Assembly: GCA_027487575.1 (NCBI GenBank)
Contig: JAIYDJ010000017.1
Span: forward strand, 48,670-112,669
Direction: 5' to 3'
Length of the DNA stretch: 64,000 nt
Source of the DNA: Rhodobacter sp.
GTDB taxonomy: Bacteria > Pseudomonadota > Alphaproteobacteria > Rhodobacterales > Rhodobacteraceae
Shown here: positions 33,741-43,461 of the stretch, piece by piece
Layout: the number at the start of each line of letters is the position of its first letter
Position numbering within the stretch: the stretch's first letter is position 1
The notes under the pieces: model-generated
What the model saw: only the letters and a program-made list of their open reading frames with translations
Database searches by the model: none
Told to the model about the DNA's origin: nothing
Made by a program: the position numbers and the translations under genes

Positions 33741-34537
33741 TGACGGCGGCTCGACCCGTTTCGCGGCTGGCCTTCGGGTCTGGCGTCCCGATGCCCGGCC
33801 AGCGGACCCTGCCGGAAGAGGTGGCGGTGGCGCTGACTTTCAACGGCACGACGCAGGCGGTGATGATGGCGACGCCCGCCGATCTGACCGACTTTGCCTA
33901 TGGCTTTGCCTGCACCGAAGGCATCGCAACCCCCGCGCAGATCGAGACGGTGGACATCCTGCACCTGCACCGCGGCATCGAGGCGCGGATCTGGCTGACC
34001 GCCGAGGCGGACGCCCGCCTGTCGGCACGTCGCCGGTCGATGGTGGGGCCTGTGGGATGCGGGTTGTGCGGCATCGACTCGCTGGATCAGGCGCTGCGCG
34101 AGATGCCCCCGGTTCCGCCCTGTGGTTTCGGCCTTACACCCGCGCAGATCATGTCGGCCATGTCGGCACTGCCGGGCGCACAGCCGCTGCATGACGCGAC
34201 CCGCGCCGTCCACGCGGCCGGATTCTGGACCGACCGGCTCGACGCGGTCCGCGAGGATGTCGGGCGGCACAATGCGCTGGACAAACTCGCCGGCCATCTG
34301 ATCCGCCAGCCCCGCCGGGCAGGGGCGATTGTTCTGACCAGCCGCGTGTCAACCGACATGGTGCAGAAGGTCGCCGCCCTGCAGATGCCGATGATCATCG
34401 CGGTATCCGCCCCCACGGTGCAGGCCGTGGCGCTTGCCGACGCCTGCAACATCACGCTGGTCGCGCTGACGCGGGCAGACCGGTTCGAGGTTTTCACCCA
34501 CACCGACCGCATCCGGGAGAGCGCCCATGTCGGCTGA
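33740..34537 (+). CDS. fdhD: Formate dehydrogenase accessory sulfurtransferase FdhD (FdsC)
   Basis: Transfers sulfur to bis-MGD before its insertion into FDH; in Rhodobacter capsulatus the orthologue is FdsC. 265 aa. The conserved loop GCGLCG (Cys107 and Cys110) is present, preceded by EEVAVALTFNG and FAYGFACTEGI and followed by AVREDVGRHNALDKL. The start at 33740 shares its first base with the fdsA stop (TGATG), so translation is coupled. Confidence 0.95.
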   Translation: MTAARPVSRLAFGSGVPMPGQRTLPEEVAVALTFNGTTQAVMMATPADLTDFAYGFACTEGIATPAQIETVDILHLHRGIEARIWLTAEADARLSARRRSMVGPVGCGLCGIDSLDQALREMPPVPPCGFGLTPAQIMSAMSALPGAQPLHDATRAVHAAGFWTDRLDAVREDVGRHNALDKLAGHLIRQPRRAGAIVLTSRVSTDMVQKVAALQMPMIIAVSAPTVQAVALADACNITLVALTRADRFEVFTHTDRIRESAHVG

Positions 34538-34748
34538 AAAACTGGTCTACATGGCCAACCAGATCGCCAAGTTCATGGAATCAAAGCCGCATGACGAAGG
34601 TGTGGCCAGTCTTGCGGCCCATATCAACGACTTCTGGGACCCGCGGATGCGGCGGCAGTTCTTTGCGCTGCTCGACGCGGGGGGCGCGGGTCTGCGCCCG
34701 CTGGTGATCGCGGCCTCGTCACACATCCGCCGCCCCGCAGCCATCTGA
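34527..34748 (+). CDS. fdsD: Formate dehydrogenase delta subunit
   Basis: A 73-aa protein of the FdsD family (MSAEKLVYMANQIAKFMES, then HINDFWDPRMRRQFFALLDA), required for FDH maturation or stability but without cofactors. It overlaps fdhD by 11 bp and ends the operon. No strong terminator is visible in the 67 bp before the convergent caspase-like gene. Confidence 0.92.
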   Translation: MSAEKLVYMANQIAKFMESKPHDEGVASLAAHINDFWDPRMRRQFFALLDAGGAGLRPLVIAASSHIRRPAAI

Positions 34749-34815
34749 CCCGATCGTCCGTTCAGGACCGGCCACGGGCGCCTGAGGGTGCCCGGCGGCA
34801 CTCCGGGTGCCAACG

Positions 34816-36468
34816 CTATTCCCCCAGTTCCAGAACGCCCCCGGCCAGCAGACTGACCATCGTGGTCTGGTCCAGATATCCGGTCGCCTCAAGATCGCGC
34901 AAGGTCTGGAACCGCCGGATCGCCCGGCGGGTCTGATCATCGAACACCCCGTCAGGCGGGCCGGGACGCAGTTCCAGCGCCTCCAGCCGCCCTTCGATCA
35001 GACCACGCGCCAGTTCGGACAGCGCAAGACCGTCTTCCGTGGCCTGCCAGCTTTGGCGGTCGGCATCGTTCGCGGCATTCGCGGTCAGCGTGTCGATCCG
35101 CGCAGTGGCTTCGGCCGCAAAGGCCCCTTCGGGAAACGCCGCCAGATAGTCGCGATACCCCTCCACGGTGTCTGCGGTTTCGGCCACGTCCCAGACGGCA
35201 CGTTCCTGCGCCGCAGCCTGTGCTCCGAGTTCCGCCTCGATCGCGGCCAGGCGAACCCCGGCCACCTCGGCAAAGATGCCATCGGGAAACCGCTTCAGGT
35301 AGGATCGCAACCCGGCCTCGTCACCCGCGGCACCTGTCTGGTTCCAGTAAAGCTGATCCTGACGCTGCTGCTCGGCCTTGCGAAGATCGGCTTCGGCCTC
35401 CAGCTCGGCCGCGCGCCGGTCGGCCTGATCCAGCACCGCCACCACCTGTTCGCGCGTCAGATAGGTGGTGGGCGTCTGCGCGTTGGCTTTCTGCCAGGCG
35501 GCAATCGCGGTGCGCGAGCCTGCCCCGAACAAGCCGTCGATCCCGCGCGGATCGAACCCCAGCAAGGACAGCGCCCGCTGCACCGCCCGGCGGTCATCGC
35601 GGGTCAGGGCCAGCGCCTGTTCGGCCAGACGCGCCTCGCGCCCCGGTTCGGCGCGGATGCGCGCGGCCTCGGTGCGCGCCAGATCGGCGAACCGACCCTC
35701 GGGATAGCGTTTGAGGTAGGCATCGAACGCCTCGGGTGTGCCCTGCTCGCGCGTGCTTTGCCAGAAGATGCTTTCGGCATCCGGCCCGCCCGGCGACACC
35801 GGCGGGGCCCCAGGATCGGCCGGGCGGAACGGCACCAGCCGCGACAGGAAGCCCGACGCCTGCAGGTCCGGGGCAGAGGCCAGAAGCGCCGTCAGGCTTT
35901 GCCCCCGCGCGGCCAGCGACCGCGCGGCAAAGTCGGCGATCCGGGCCGCGTCCCCCGTCACCAGCGTCACCCCCTGCGGCACTGACACGGCCCCGATGCC
36001 CGGCCGCAGTCCCGGTCCCAGAGGCAAACGCCGCGCCTCGGTGCCCAGCAGCACGACCGCGCCACCGGCCTGCGTCGCGGCCACATCCAGCACCGTCGCC
36101 ACCGGAAGGCCCTGCGCCGCCACCGTCACAAGATCGGGTGCTGCGGCATCGACGCCCAGAAACCAGGTCTGACTGTCGGACTGCGCGAAATGCCCCGACA
36201 GCAGGATCACCAGCCGACCGTCATCGACCCCTTCCAGCAGCGCCTGGGACAGCCGGGCGCGCAGATCGGCCACGGTCAGGTCCGCACCCCGGATCACCGT
36301 GAACCCGGCCGTCTGCAGGCTGCGCGCAGCGAGTTCGGCGGCATCGGCCGCGGTCACGTCGGCTGCTTCGGCATAATTCTGGTTCCCGATGACCAGTGCG
36401 CGGTCTTCGGGCATCGCCGGCCCACCCGAAAAGACCACTGACAACAGCACCCCGATCGTGATCCGCAT
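34816..36468 (-). CDS. Caspase-like protein with degenerate active site and two peptidoglycan-binding domains
   Basis: A 550-aa exported protein with a short signal peptide (MRITIGVLLSVVFSGGPAMP). Residues about 21-200 follow the caspase/C14 fold: DRALVIGNQNYAEAADVTAA, then LLSGHFAQSD (the His of the usual SGHG), but the expected DxCR strand reads AVVLLGTEARRLP, so the catalytic Cys is absent. Further on lie two peptidoglycan-binding-1 type repeats (around VQRALSLLGFDPRGIDGLFG and DGVFDDQTRRAIRRFQTLRD), separated by Ala/Glu-rich tetratricopeptide-like segments with a repeated YLKRYPEG/YLKRFPDG/YLAAFPEG motif. Probably a periplasmic scaffold bound to cell wall. The start at 36468 follows AAGGAAA. 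Confidence 0.75.
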   Translation of the reverse strand: MRITIGVLLSVVFSGGPAMPEDRALVIGNQNYAEAADVTAADAAELAARSLQTAGFTVIRGADLTVADLRARLSQALLEGVDDGRLVILLSGHFAQSDSQTWFLGVDAAAPDLVTVAAQGLPVATVLDVAATQAGGAVVLLGTEARRLPLGPGLRPGIGAVSVPQGVTLVTGDAARIADFAARSLAARGQSLTALLASAPDLQASGFLSRLVPFRPADPGAPPVSPGGPDAESIFWQSTREQGTPEAFDAYLKRYPEGRFADLARTEAARIRAEPGREARLAEQALALTRDDRRAVQRALSLLGFDPRGIDGLFGAGSRTAIAAWQKANAQTPTTYLTREQVVAVLDQADRRAAELEAEADLRKAEQQRQDQLYWNQTGAAGDEAGLRSYLKRFPDGIFAEVAGVRLAAIEAELGAQAAAQERAVWDVAETADTVEGYRDYLAAFPEGAFAAEATARIDTLTANAANDADRQSWQATEDGLALSELARGLIEGRLEALELRPGPPDGVFDDQTRRAIRRFQTLRDLEATGYLDQTTMVSLLAGGVLELGE

Positions 36469-36678
36469 GGTGTTTCCTTCCAAGGTTGCAAGGCAAAGCG
36501 TATACCAGCCACGGCAGGGGCGAAACCGAAGGGTCGCGGGGCGGCGACAGACCGCCACATCCCCCGGCCCAAGGAAGTATTGAGCACGACCGCCGCTTGC
36601 ACTAGGCTGTTCCCTGCCGGAGATTGCCGGTCTGGCCAAAGTCCCTTTGCCGATGAACGATAGGAGGAAATGACTTTC

Positions 36679-37410
36679 ATGCGGCAGCCCATTCTGCGCC
36701 CTGGCAGCTCGGGTCCCTTCGTGCGCGATCTGCAAATGGCGTTGAATTCCCGCCTGAATCCCAGTCCACGACTGACCGTGAACGGCATGTTCGATCCTCC
36801 GACGACGCGCGCCGTCCGGGCGTTCCAGGTGGCGAACTGGCTGGAATCCGACGGCATCGCCGGGCCCTGCACGCTGGACGCGGTCTATGAGACCGAACAG
36901 CGGTCGCCCATCCTGCACAACGTCCGCTTTCTGCCGCAGCCCACACCCACAACCTGCTGGGCCGCCGCGACGGCGATGATCAAGGGCAGCGCGGTACAGG
37001 TCATCCGGATGGCCACCCCTGCCACGATGCTGGCGGCGGATGGCGGCCTTCTGAACGAGTCCGAGCGGGGCGCGCGGCAGGAGGTGCATCGCGCCTACGC
37101 CCTTCTGCACGGATTGACGTACCATGCCCCGCAAAGCTGGTCTGTCGGCGCGCTTCTGGCGCTGCTGGGGCGGGGACCCCTGATGATGGAGATGTTGCAC
37201 AACCCCCGCTCGTGGCGGCGGGGGCAGGGGTCCGGCGGGCATTACTACGTCATTGTCGGGGCAAGGGGATCGCATGGCGGCGACGGGCGCACCACGACCC
37301 TGCGGATCTACGATCCCGCTCCGGCCAATCAGGGCGACATCTTTTCGTGGAGCTATTCGACCCTGCTGCACGAAATGCCGCTGGGAACCTATGGCATCAT
37401 GACGCAGTGA
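36679..37410 (+). CDS. Papain-like cysteine peptidase with N-terminal peptidoglycan-binding domain
   Basis: A 243-aa protein. Residues 5-70 form a peptidoglycan-binding-1 domain (LRPGSSGPFVRDLQMALNSR, then NGMFDPPTTRAVRAFQ). Residues 80-243 form a papain-like peptidase with Cys93 in TPTTCWAAATAM, His188 in GSGGHYYVIVGA and Asp212 in LRIYDPAP. No signal peptide is visible, which conflicts with wall binding unless export is non-classical. An AGGAGGA site at 36662-36668 fits ATG 36679 (11 bp) better than ATG 36670 (2 bp). Divergent from the caspase-like gene (210-bp gap, shared promoter region); its end overlaps the PPTase end by 14 bp. Confidence 0.7.
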   Translation: MRQPILRPGSSGPFVRDLQMALNSRLNPSPRLTVNGMFDPPTTRAVRAFQVANWLESDGIAGPCTLDAVYETEQRSPILHNVRFLPQPTPTTCWAAATAMIKGSAVQVIRMATPATMLAADGGLLNESERGARQEVHRAYALLHGLTYHAPQSWSVGALLALLGRGPLMMEMLHNPRSWRRGQGSGGHYYVIVGARGSHGGDGRTTTLRIYDPAPANQGDIFSWSYSTLLHEMPLGTYGIMTQ

Positions 37411-38020
37411 TCGCGCAGATCGCGGCAATGTGGCGCGGGGTGCGGATCAGACGGCCTTGCAAAGCCGTGCCCCCGGCAAAGGGCCCGACCGCCCGCTGGA
37501 ACGTCGCGGTGAACCGATCGGGCAGCAGTTGAACCGACAGTACGTGAAAGTCGAACAGCACGCCCGTCAGGGCATATTGCGCCTTGTAGGCTGCCTCTTT
37601 GGCCACAAAGACCGCAAGGGCGTCCGGACCCGACAGGCCATCAACTTCCTCGGGGCGCAGGATCACCGGCCACAGATCCGGGTCCAGCGGCTTGGCCGGT
37701 TCGATGTCCAGCCCCAATCCGGCGTAATCGGACCGCCGCGCGAGCAGGGCAAAGCACGCCCCCGCGCAGTGGCTTATGCTGCCGGTCAGGCCCGCTGGCC
37801 AGTCGGGGCTTCGGTCTGCCCGCATCGGCACGGCGGCAGCCGGCACGCCCAGCCGCCGCATCGCCGCGCGCGCCGCGCTGCGGCCCCGCGCGAATTCCGC
37901 CTGACGTGCCGGGACGGCTCCGGGCAGGTCTTCTGAAGGCCACAGGGGGCCGTCCTCCCCCCCTCCCAGCACCGCCCCGGGCGGCAGAACCGCCTGCAGG
38001 GCGGCGGCCAGATCAGGCAT
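37397..38020 (-). CDS. 4'-phosphopantetheinyl transferase (EntD/Sfp type)
   Basis: Attaches the phosphopantetheine arm to carrier domains, here presumably the PCP and ACP of the adjoining NRPS and PKS. 207 aa. Signatures are [25 protein letters not shown] (Mg-binding Asp-x-Glu) and [12 protein letters not shown] (the WxxKEA-type motif). The start at 38020 overlaps the NRPS stop by 8 bp, so it is the last gene of the biosynthetic operon. Confidence 0.92.
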   Translation of the reverse strand: MPDLAAALQAVLPPGAVLGGGEDGPLWPSEDLPGAVPARQAEFARGRSAARAAMRRLGVPAAAVPMRADRSPDWPAGLTGSISHCAGACFALLARRSDYAGLGLDIEPAKPLDPDLWPVILRPEEVDGLSGPDALAVFVAKEAAYKAQYALTGVLFDFHVLSVQLLPDRFTATFQRAVGPFAGGTALQGRLIRTPRHIAAICAITAS

Positions 38021-41000
38021 CCACCCGCCCCGCCCGCATGGCCCGCCGCCGCGCCATCGCATCGGCGCGCGCGTCGGCCCGGTCATTCCCGGCAGTGTCG
38101 GACTGCGCCTTGGGACCGTCGTCCAGATGGGCTGCCAACTGACCCAGAACGGGGAACCGGAAGATGTCGGTGATCGAAAGCTTTGCCGCGCCCGCCCCCA
38201 GCGCCGTCCTGATTTCGCGGTGCACCTGCACCGCCAGCAGGCTGTGCCCGCCCAGCGCAAAGAAATTGTCCTTCGCCCCTACGCGCGCCACCCCCAGCAC
38301 CCGCGCCCAGATCGCGGCGATCCGGCCTTCGACATCCGACACCGGGGCCTCGAATGCCATCGGGGTTTCCGACTGCGGCGCAGGCAGAGCCTTGCGGTCC
38401 ACCTTGCGGTTCGGCGTCAGGGGCATCGCGGCAAGCGTCACGTAGTGGGCGGGGCGCATATGGTCGGGCAGTGCCGCCGCCAACGCCGCACGCAACGCAG
38501 GCTCGCCCGCCGACCCGACCACATAGGCCGCCAGCCGCAGATCGCCGGGGCTGTCCTCGCGCGCCAGCACCACCGCCTGCCGCACGCCCGGCTGCGCCTC
38601 CAGCACCGCCTCGATCTCGCCGAGTTCGATCCGGTAGCCGCGCAGTTTCACCTGATGATCGGCCCGGCCAAGGAATTCGATCCGCCCGTCGCTGCGCCAG
38701 CGGACCAGATCGCCGGTGCGGTACATCCGCCCGGTGCCGAACGGATCGGGCACGAACCGTTCCGCCGTCAGGTCGTCACGCTGCCAGTATCCGCGCGTCA
38801 CCCCTTCGCCACCGATCCACAACTCGCCCTCGGTGCCCACCGCGACCGGCTCACGGGCCTCGCCCAGCACATACATCCGCTGGTTGGCCAGGGGCGTGCC
38901 GATGGTCACGGCCCCCTGAACCTCGTCCACCGACGACCAGATCGTGGTTTCGGTCGGCCCGTACATGTTGAACAGCCGCGCACCCGTCGCGGCATTCAGA
39001 TCGGCCGCCAAAGCCGCAGGCAGCGCCTCGCCGCCCAGCATCAGGGTCTTCACCCCGGCCAGGGCCCGTCGGCTGTCGTCGTTCATCGCGATCATCCGCG
39101 CCATCGATGGCGTGCATTGCAGATGCGTCACGCGATGCCGCACGATCTGCGCCGCAATCGAGAAATCGTCCGTTGCGACTGGGCCCCCGGCATTGGCCCG
39201 CCGCACCACCTCGGCCAGCGGATAAAGCGCCTCAAGCACCACCTCGGGCGCGATGCCATAGTCGATCAGACAGGCCACTTCGGTGACCCCGATACGCTTG
39301 AGGTCTTCAACCCGCGCCAGCGCATCCTCGACGGTGCCGAACAGGCCAGATTCTTCGAAGTACCGCTGAAACGCGAAATCCAGAATGGCGTCCAACTCCT
39401 CGGCCGACAGGGTGCCGATGTCGATGTCCATCGGCTGCGCCACGCCCTGCGGCTTCTTGAAGGCAGGAAAGGCCCAGGCGTATTGCTTGATCAGCCCCGC
39501 CGCCGACCGCAGGTAGTCCTTCATCGGCCCCCGCGCCATGGCCCGCGATGCCTCGCGGTCGCGCGCGACATAGGTGTGCAACATCAGCGTCACGGTGAAC
39601 CTTGCCGGGTCATGGCCCGCCTTGCGCAGGGCGTCGTGATAGATGGCGATCTTGTCACCCACCTCGGCAATCGTCTGGCCCAAGAGGTGCGTCAGCACGT
39701 TCGCGCCAATCTCTCCGGCCTCACGCCACGTCGCGGGGTTTCCGGCGGTGGTGACCCAGATCGGCAATTCCTTCGACACCGGGCGCGGCTGTGTCACGAC
39801 CCCGAAGGTGCCGTCCTTCGTGGGAAATTCGACCGTCTCCCCCCGCCACAGCCGCCGGATCTGGTCGGTCGCTACAAAAAGGGCGGCGCGGTTGGCGGGG
39901 GGAGTATTCTCGGGCCGCAGCACGAAATCATCCGGATGCCAGCCCGACGCCACGGCGATGCCCGCGCGCCCGTTGGTCAGATTGTCGATCACCGCCCATT
40001 CCTCGGCCACCCGCGCCGGATGGTGCAGCGGCACCACGCAGGACCCGCCCCGCACGCCGATGTTCTTCGTGACCGCCGCCACCGCAGCACCGGTGACCGC
40101 CGGGTTCGGATAGGGCCCGCCGAAGGCATGGAAATGCCGCTCGGGTGTCCAGACGGCGCAGAACCCGTGGGTGTCGGCGAACTTTGCCCCCTCCAGCAGC
40201 AGTTCGTATTTCTTCGGGCCGTGACCATCGTCATTGCCCCAGTAATACAGCGAAAACTCCATCCCCTGCGCGCTGGCGACCGGCCCGCCTGCCACCAGTG
40301 CGCGGTTTTCATCGCTGGTCAGCACCACCTTGAATCCGCGCGCCAGTGTCCAGAACAGCTCCAGCACCGAAATGTCGAAGGACAGCGAGGTGACGGCCAG
40401 CCACACGCCGCCATCGGCCCCCAATCGCTGATCCATCCCGACGAAGAAGTTCACCACGTTGCGATGTTCCACCATCACGCCCTTGGGCCTGCCGGTAGAG
40501 CCTGAGGTGTAGATCATGTAGGCCAGATCGTCCGGCCCCACGCCCGATGCGGGATTGGTAACGGGTGCCGATCCTATCCGCGCGTCGGTGTCCAGACACA
40601 GCACCTGCGCGCGCCCCGGAAGCGTCAGACTCGAATGGCTGACGATCACCGGACATCCGCTGTCCTCGATGTACAGCGCGATTCGGTCCGCCGGATAACC
40701 GGGGTCCATCGGGACGTAGGCCCCGCCCGCCTTCTGGATCGCCAGAACGCCCACCACCATGTCCAGCCCGCGCGGCATGCACAGGCCGACCAGCACTCCC
40801 GGCCGAACGCCCAGACCGGTCAACACATGTGCCACCCGGTTGGCCCGCGCGTTCAGGGCGGCATAGGTCAGGTTCGTGCCTTCGCACACCAGTGCCACCG
40901 CGCCGGGCGTGCGCGCCACCTGCGCCTCGAAGGCGGTGTGCACACACAGCGTCCGGTCATGGTCCAGTTCGGTCCGGTTCCACCCCTGCGAGACCTGCGC

Positions 41001-42461
41001 GCGTTCGGCGTCGGTCAGCACCGGCACATCGGCCAGCGCCCCATCGCCCCGCCCGGCGATCAGCCGCGACACATGCGCCAGCCGCTGGGCAAGCCCCGGC
41101 CCGTCCGCCAGCCGCGCCGCATCGTAATGCAGACCGTCCGCCGTCAGGGTCAGCACCGTTCCCGCAATCGGCCCGGCATCCGACCAGCCGACCTGCGGCA
41201 CCTGCAGCCCGGTCAGCCGCGCATCGCGGGTCAGCAGATCGCGCGGGAAACGCGGGGTGGCCCGTGCCATGGCCAGCGCCTTGTCCAGCGCGGCCTGCGC
41301 CTGTGCAATCGCGCCGCCCGTCAGGCGCAGGGGTACCCAATCGCTCAGATATCCGTCACCCGGCCCGGTGGAAAACGCGATGTCCCCCTCGGCCAGCCCC
41401 GCCACCCGCAGCACCGCCAGCGGGCTGATCCCTGCCATCGGCAGGCTGCGCCAGTCTGGCGCACCCGCTGCGGCCGAATGCGTCATCGTCAGGGGCTGCA
41501 ACCCTGCCAGCGCCCGGCGCAACCGCGCCTCCTGCGGGGCAAGGGCCGCCAGCGAGGCCGTCAGCCGCGCAGCCTCGTCCGCCTTCAGGGCGGGCAATTG
41601 CGCACCGGCAAGCGTTGCGGGATCAACCGCACCGCCACGATCCTGACAGGTTAGCCGCGCCAACCGCACCGCCCCCGCCCCGCAAGCCACCACCAGACCG
41701 TCGGGCAAGGCCGCCAGCACCGCGCCCGGCAGGCCCGCACCCGCCACAACCTCGGCTGCGCCCACGTTCAGCACCCGGTCCGTCAGTGCCACCTTGGCGG
41801 TGCACAACGGATTCCAGTACCGCCCATGATCCAGCGCCCGCACCAGCCGTGCCACCTCTTCGGCTGGCTGCGCAAAATCGATCCGCCCCATCGCGGCGGG
41901 CCGGTCGTTGCGCAGATGCACGCTGCGGTGACCGAAATCTTGCGGCTGGCGGCGCAGACCGCTTTCCATCTGGTCCAACACTGCCGCGAAAGACTCAAGT
42001 GCCGCTTCGAAACACCGGGTGTTCAGCGTCAGCGCGGTGTCCTGCGGTCCGATCGCAAAGGTCCGCGTTTCCAGCAAATCGCCGTCATCGATCCCTTCAC
42101 CGATCAGATGCCACGCGATACCATGCGCGGCCTCTCCCGCCAGCAAGGCCCAGACCGGCGCGTTCAGCCCGGCATGGCGCGGCAGCGGTCCGTCATGGAA
42201 ATTGATCGCTGCACCGGCCTGCGCCAGCACCTGCGCCGGGATGACCGACAGGTTCGCGACCGACAGCAGCCAGTCTACCGACAGTCCCGCCAGCGCCGCC
42301 CAATCGCCCGCAGCCTGAACCCGCAGGCCCGCCCTCAGCGCCCAGTCCCGCACTTCCGGATGACGGGTCATCACGCAATCGATCCGGTGCCCGCGCGCCA
42401 GAACCTGCGCGCCGCAGGCCGCCGTCAGACTTTCATTGCCGATCAGCAGAACCGAACCCAT
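38013..42461 (-). CDS. NRPS loading module: formyltransferase, A domain with inserted luciferase-like monooxygenase, PCP
   Basis: About 1482 aa. Layout: (1) methionyl-tRNA-formyltransferase-like domain, residues 1-200, with Asn/His in [13 protein letters not shown] and Asp in [10 protein letters not shown]; (2) a formyltransferase C-terminal-like part to about 300; (3) about 340-490, a short condensation-like remnant without HHxxxDG; (4) adenylation N-part from about 535, with [14 protein letters not shown] near 648; (5) an inserted FMN-dependent monooxygenase of the MupA/Atu3671 family, about 735-1070 ([18 protein letters not shown] at its start); (6) rest of the A domain ([19 protein letters not shown]); (7) PCP with phosphopantetheine Ser in GGHSLLAV near 1406. 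The ATG at 42461 has AAGGA 7 bp upstream; a GTG lies at 42464. Likely loads a formylated, hydroxylated amino acid. Confidence 0.92.
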   Translation of the reverse strand: MGSVLLIGNESLTAACGAQVLARGHRIDCVMTRHPEVRDWALRAGLRVQAAGDWAALAGLSVDWLLSVANLSVIPAQVLAQAGAAINFHDGPLPRHAGLNAPVWALLAGEAAHGIAWHLIGEGIDDGDLLETRTFAIGPQDTALTLNTRCFEAALESFAAVLDQMESGLRRQPQDFGHRSVHLRNDRPAAMGRIDFAQPAEEVARLVRALDHGRYWNPLCTAKVALTDRVLNVGAAEVVAGAGLPGAVLAALPDGLVVACGAGAVRLARLTCQDRGGAVDPATLAGAQLPALKADEAARLTASLAALAPQEARLRRALAGLQPLTMTHSAAAGAPDWRSLPMAGISPLAVLRVAGLAEGDIAFSTGPGDGYLSDWVPLRLTGGAIAQAQAALDKALAMARATPRFPRDLLTRDARLTGLQVPQVGWSDAGPIAGTVLTLTADGLHYDAARLADGPGLAQRLAHVSRLIAGRGDGALADVPVLTDAERAQVSQGWNRTELDHDRTLCVHTAFEAQVARTPGAVALVCEGTNLTYAALNARANRVAHVLTGLGVRPGVLVGLCMPRGLDMVVGVLAIQKAGGAYVPMDPGYPADRIALYIEDSGCPVIVSHSSLTLPGRAQVLCLDTDARIGSAPVTNPASGVGPDDLAYMIYTSGSTGRPKGVMVEHRNVVNFFVGMDQRLGADGGVWLAVTSLSFDISVLELFWTLARGFKVVLTSDENRALVAGGPVASAQGMEFSLYYWGNDDGHGPKKYELLLEGAKFADTHGFCAVWTPERHFHAFGGPYPNPAVTGAAVAAVTKNIGVRGGSCVVPLHHPARVAEEWAVIDNLTNGRAGIAVASGWHPDDFVLRPENTPPANRAALFVATDQIRRLWRGETVEFPTKDGTFGVVTQPRPVSKELPIWVTTAGNPATWREAGEIGANVLTHLLGQTIAEVGDKIAIYHDALRKAGHDPARFTVTLMLHTYVARDREASRAMARGPMKDYLRSAAGLIKQYAWAFPAFKKPQGVAQPMDIDIGTLSAEELDAILDFAFQRYFEESGLFGTVEDALARVEDLKRIGVTEVACLIDYGIAPEVVLEALYPLAEVVRRANAGGPVATDDFSIAAQIVRHRVTHLQCTPSMARMIAMNDDSRRALAGVKTLMLGGEALPAALAADLNAATGARLFNMYGPTETTIWSSVDEVQGAVTIGTPLANQRMYVLGEAREPVAVGTEGELWIGGEGVTRGYWQRDDLTAERFVPDPFGTGRMYRTGDLVRWRSDGRIEFLGRADHQVKLRGYRIELGEIEAVLEAQPGVRQAVVLAREDSPGDLRLAAYVVGSAGEPALRAALAAALPDHMRPAHYVTLAAMPLTPNRKVDRKALPAPQSETPMAFEAPVSDVEGRIAAIWARVLGVARVGAKDNFFALGGHSLLAVQVHREIRTALGAGAAKLSITDIFRFPVLGQLAAHLDDGPKAQSDTAGNDRADARADAMARRRAMRAGRVDA

Positions 42462-42465
42462 CACC

Positions 42466-43461
42466 CTATCCTTCCACTATCGCCGCCGACACAGGCCCGC
42501 CCCGGAACGGCTGCCCCAACGCCTTGCGCACTGCATGGGCCGCCAGATCCCGGAGATACCTTGGCGGATCGCCCCGGTCCCTGGTCTGGATCAACAGACG
42601 CGCCCGCCACAACACGCCCCCCGCAAGATGGGACAGCGTGGCAAGCGCCGCATAGCCTGCGCCGTGGGTCTTGACGAAGTAATGCATCCGGCTGTCCAGC
42701 CAGAACTCCGGGATGCGCGCCCATTCCTTCATCCCGGTCGAGGCAGAGCCGATATGCGCCACCCGGCTTTCCAGAACATAGTCGGTCGGCCACCCCGCCC
42801 GCGCCGCGCGATGGCACAGGTCGGTCTCTTCGAAATACAGAAAGAACGTCTCGTCAAACAGGCCGATCCGGTCCAGCACGTCCATCCGCATCATCAGGCT
42901 CGCCCCGGCCAGCCAGTCCACCCGCCCCGTCCGTTCGGGAAACGGCTGTGCCACGATCGACCCGGCCAGCAGGCGCGAGATCGGGCCGAACCGGGCCTGC
43001 TGCTCGAACTCGCCCGCGATGGACGGGAACCGGAACGCGGTACGGTGCGGGGTGCCGTCGGTGCCGTGAATGAAGCTGCCGACAAACCCCGTCGCGGGGT
43101 TATGCCGCAGATGGTCCAGCAGCGCGCGAATGGCGTCCGGTGCCGGAAAGGCATCGGAATTCAGGATATAGACAAAGTCGGGCCGCCCGCCCCCCGGCAG
43201 GCCTGCACGGATGCCCACGTTGTTGCCCGCGCCAAAGCCGCCATTGCGCCCCGACTGGATCACGCGCACCTGTTGCGGACCGCTGTCCCATCCCCGCTCG
43301 CGCACCGCGGCCGACAGGGACTCGTACGATCCGTCACCGCTGTCGTTGTCCACGATCACCAGCGCACCCTCGATACCCCGCAACGCCAGCAGCGCGGCTT
43401 CGGCCGCCTGCAGCGTCATCGCGGCACTGCGCCAGTTCAGCAGGACGGTCAGAAGCGCCAT
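42466..43461 (-). CDS. Family 2 glycosyltransferase between PKS and NRPS
   Basis: A 331-aa GT2 enzyme of the rhamnosyltransferase/WbbL kind. A nucleotide-sugar binding start ([20 protein letters not shown]), [23 protein letters not shown] and the DxD-like YILNSDAFP are followed by [20 protein letters not shown] and [10 protein letters not shown]. It starts immediately after the PKS stop codon (no gap) and ends 4 bp before the NRPS start, so it is an integral operon member. It may glycosylate the PKS/NRPS product or belong functionally to the adjacent exopolysaccharide locus. Confidence 0.88.
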   Translation of the reverse strand: MALLTVLLNWRSAAMTLQAAEAALLALRGIEGALVIVDNDSGDGSYESLSAAVRERGWDSGPQQVRVIQSGRNGGFGAGNNVGIRAGLPGGGRPDFVYILNSDAFPAPDAIRALLDHLRHNPATGFVGSFIHGTDGTPHRTAFRFPSIAGEFEQQARFGPISRLLAGSIVAQPFPERTGRVDWLAGASLMMRMDVLDRIGLFDETFFLYFEETDLCHRAARAGWPTDYVLESRVAHIGSASTGMKEWARIPEFWLDSRMHYFVKTHGAGYAALATLSHLAGGVLWRARLLIQTRDRGDPPRYLRDLAAHAVRKALGQPFRGGPVSAAIVEG

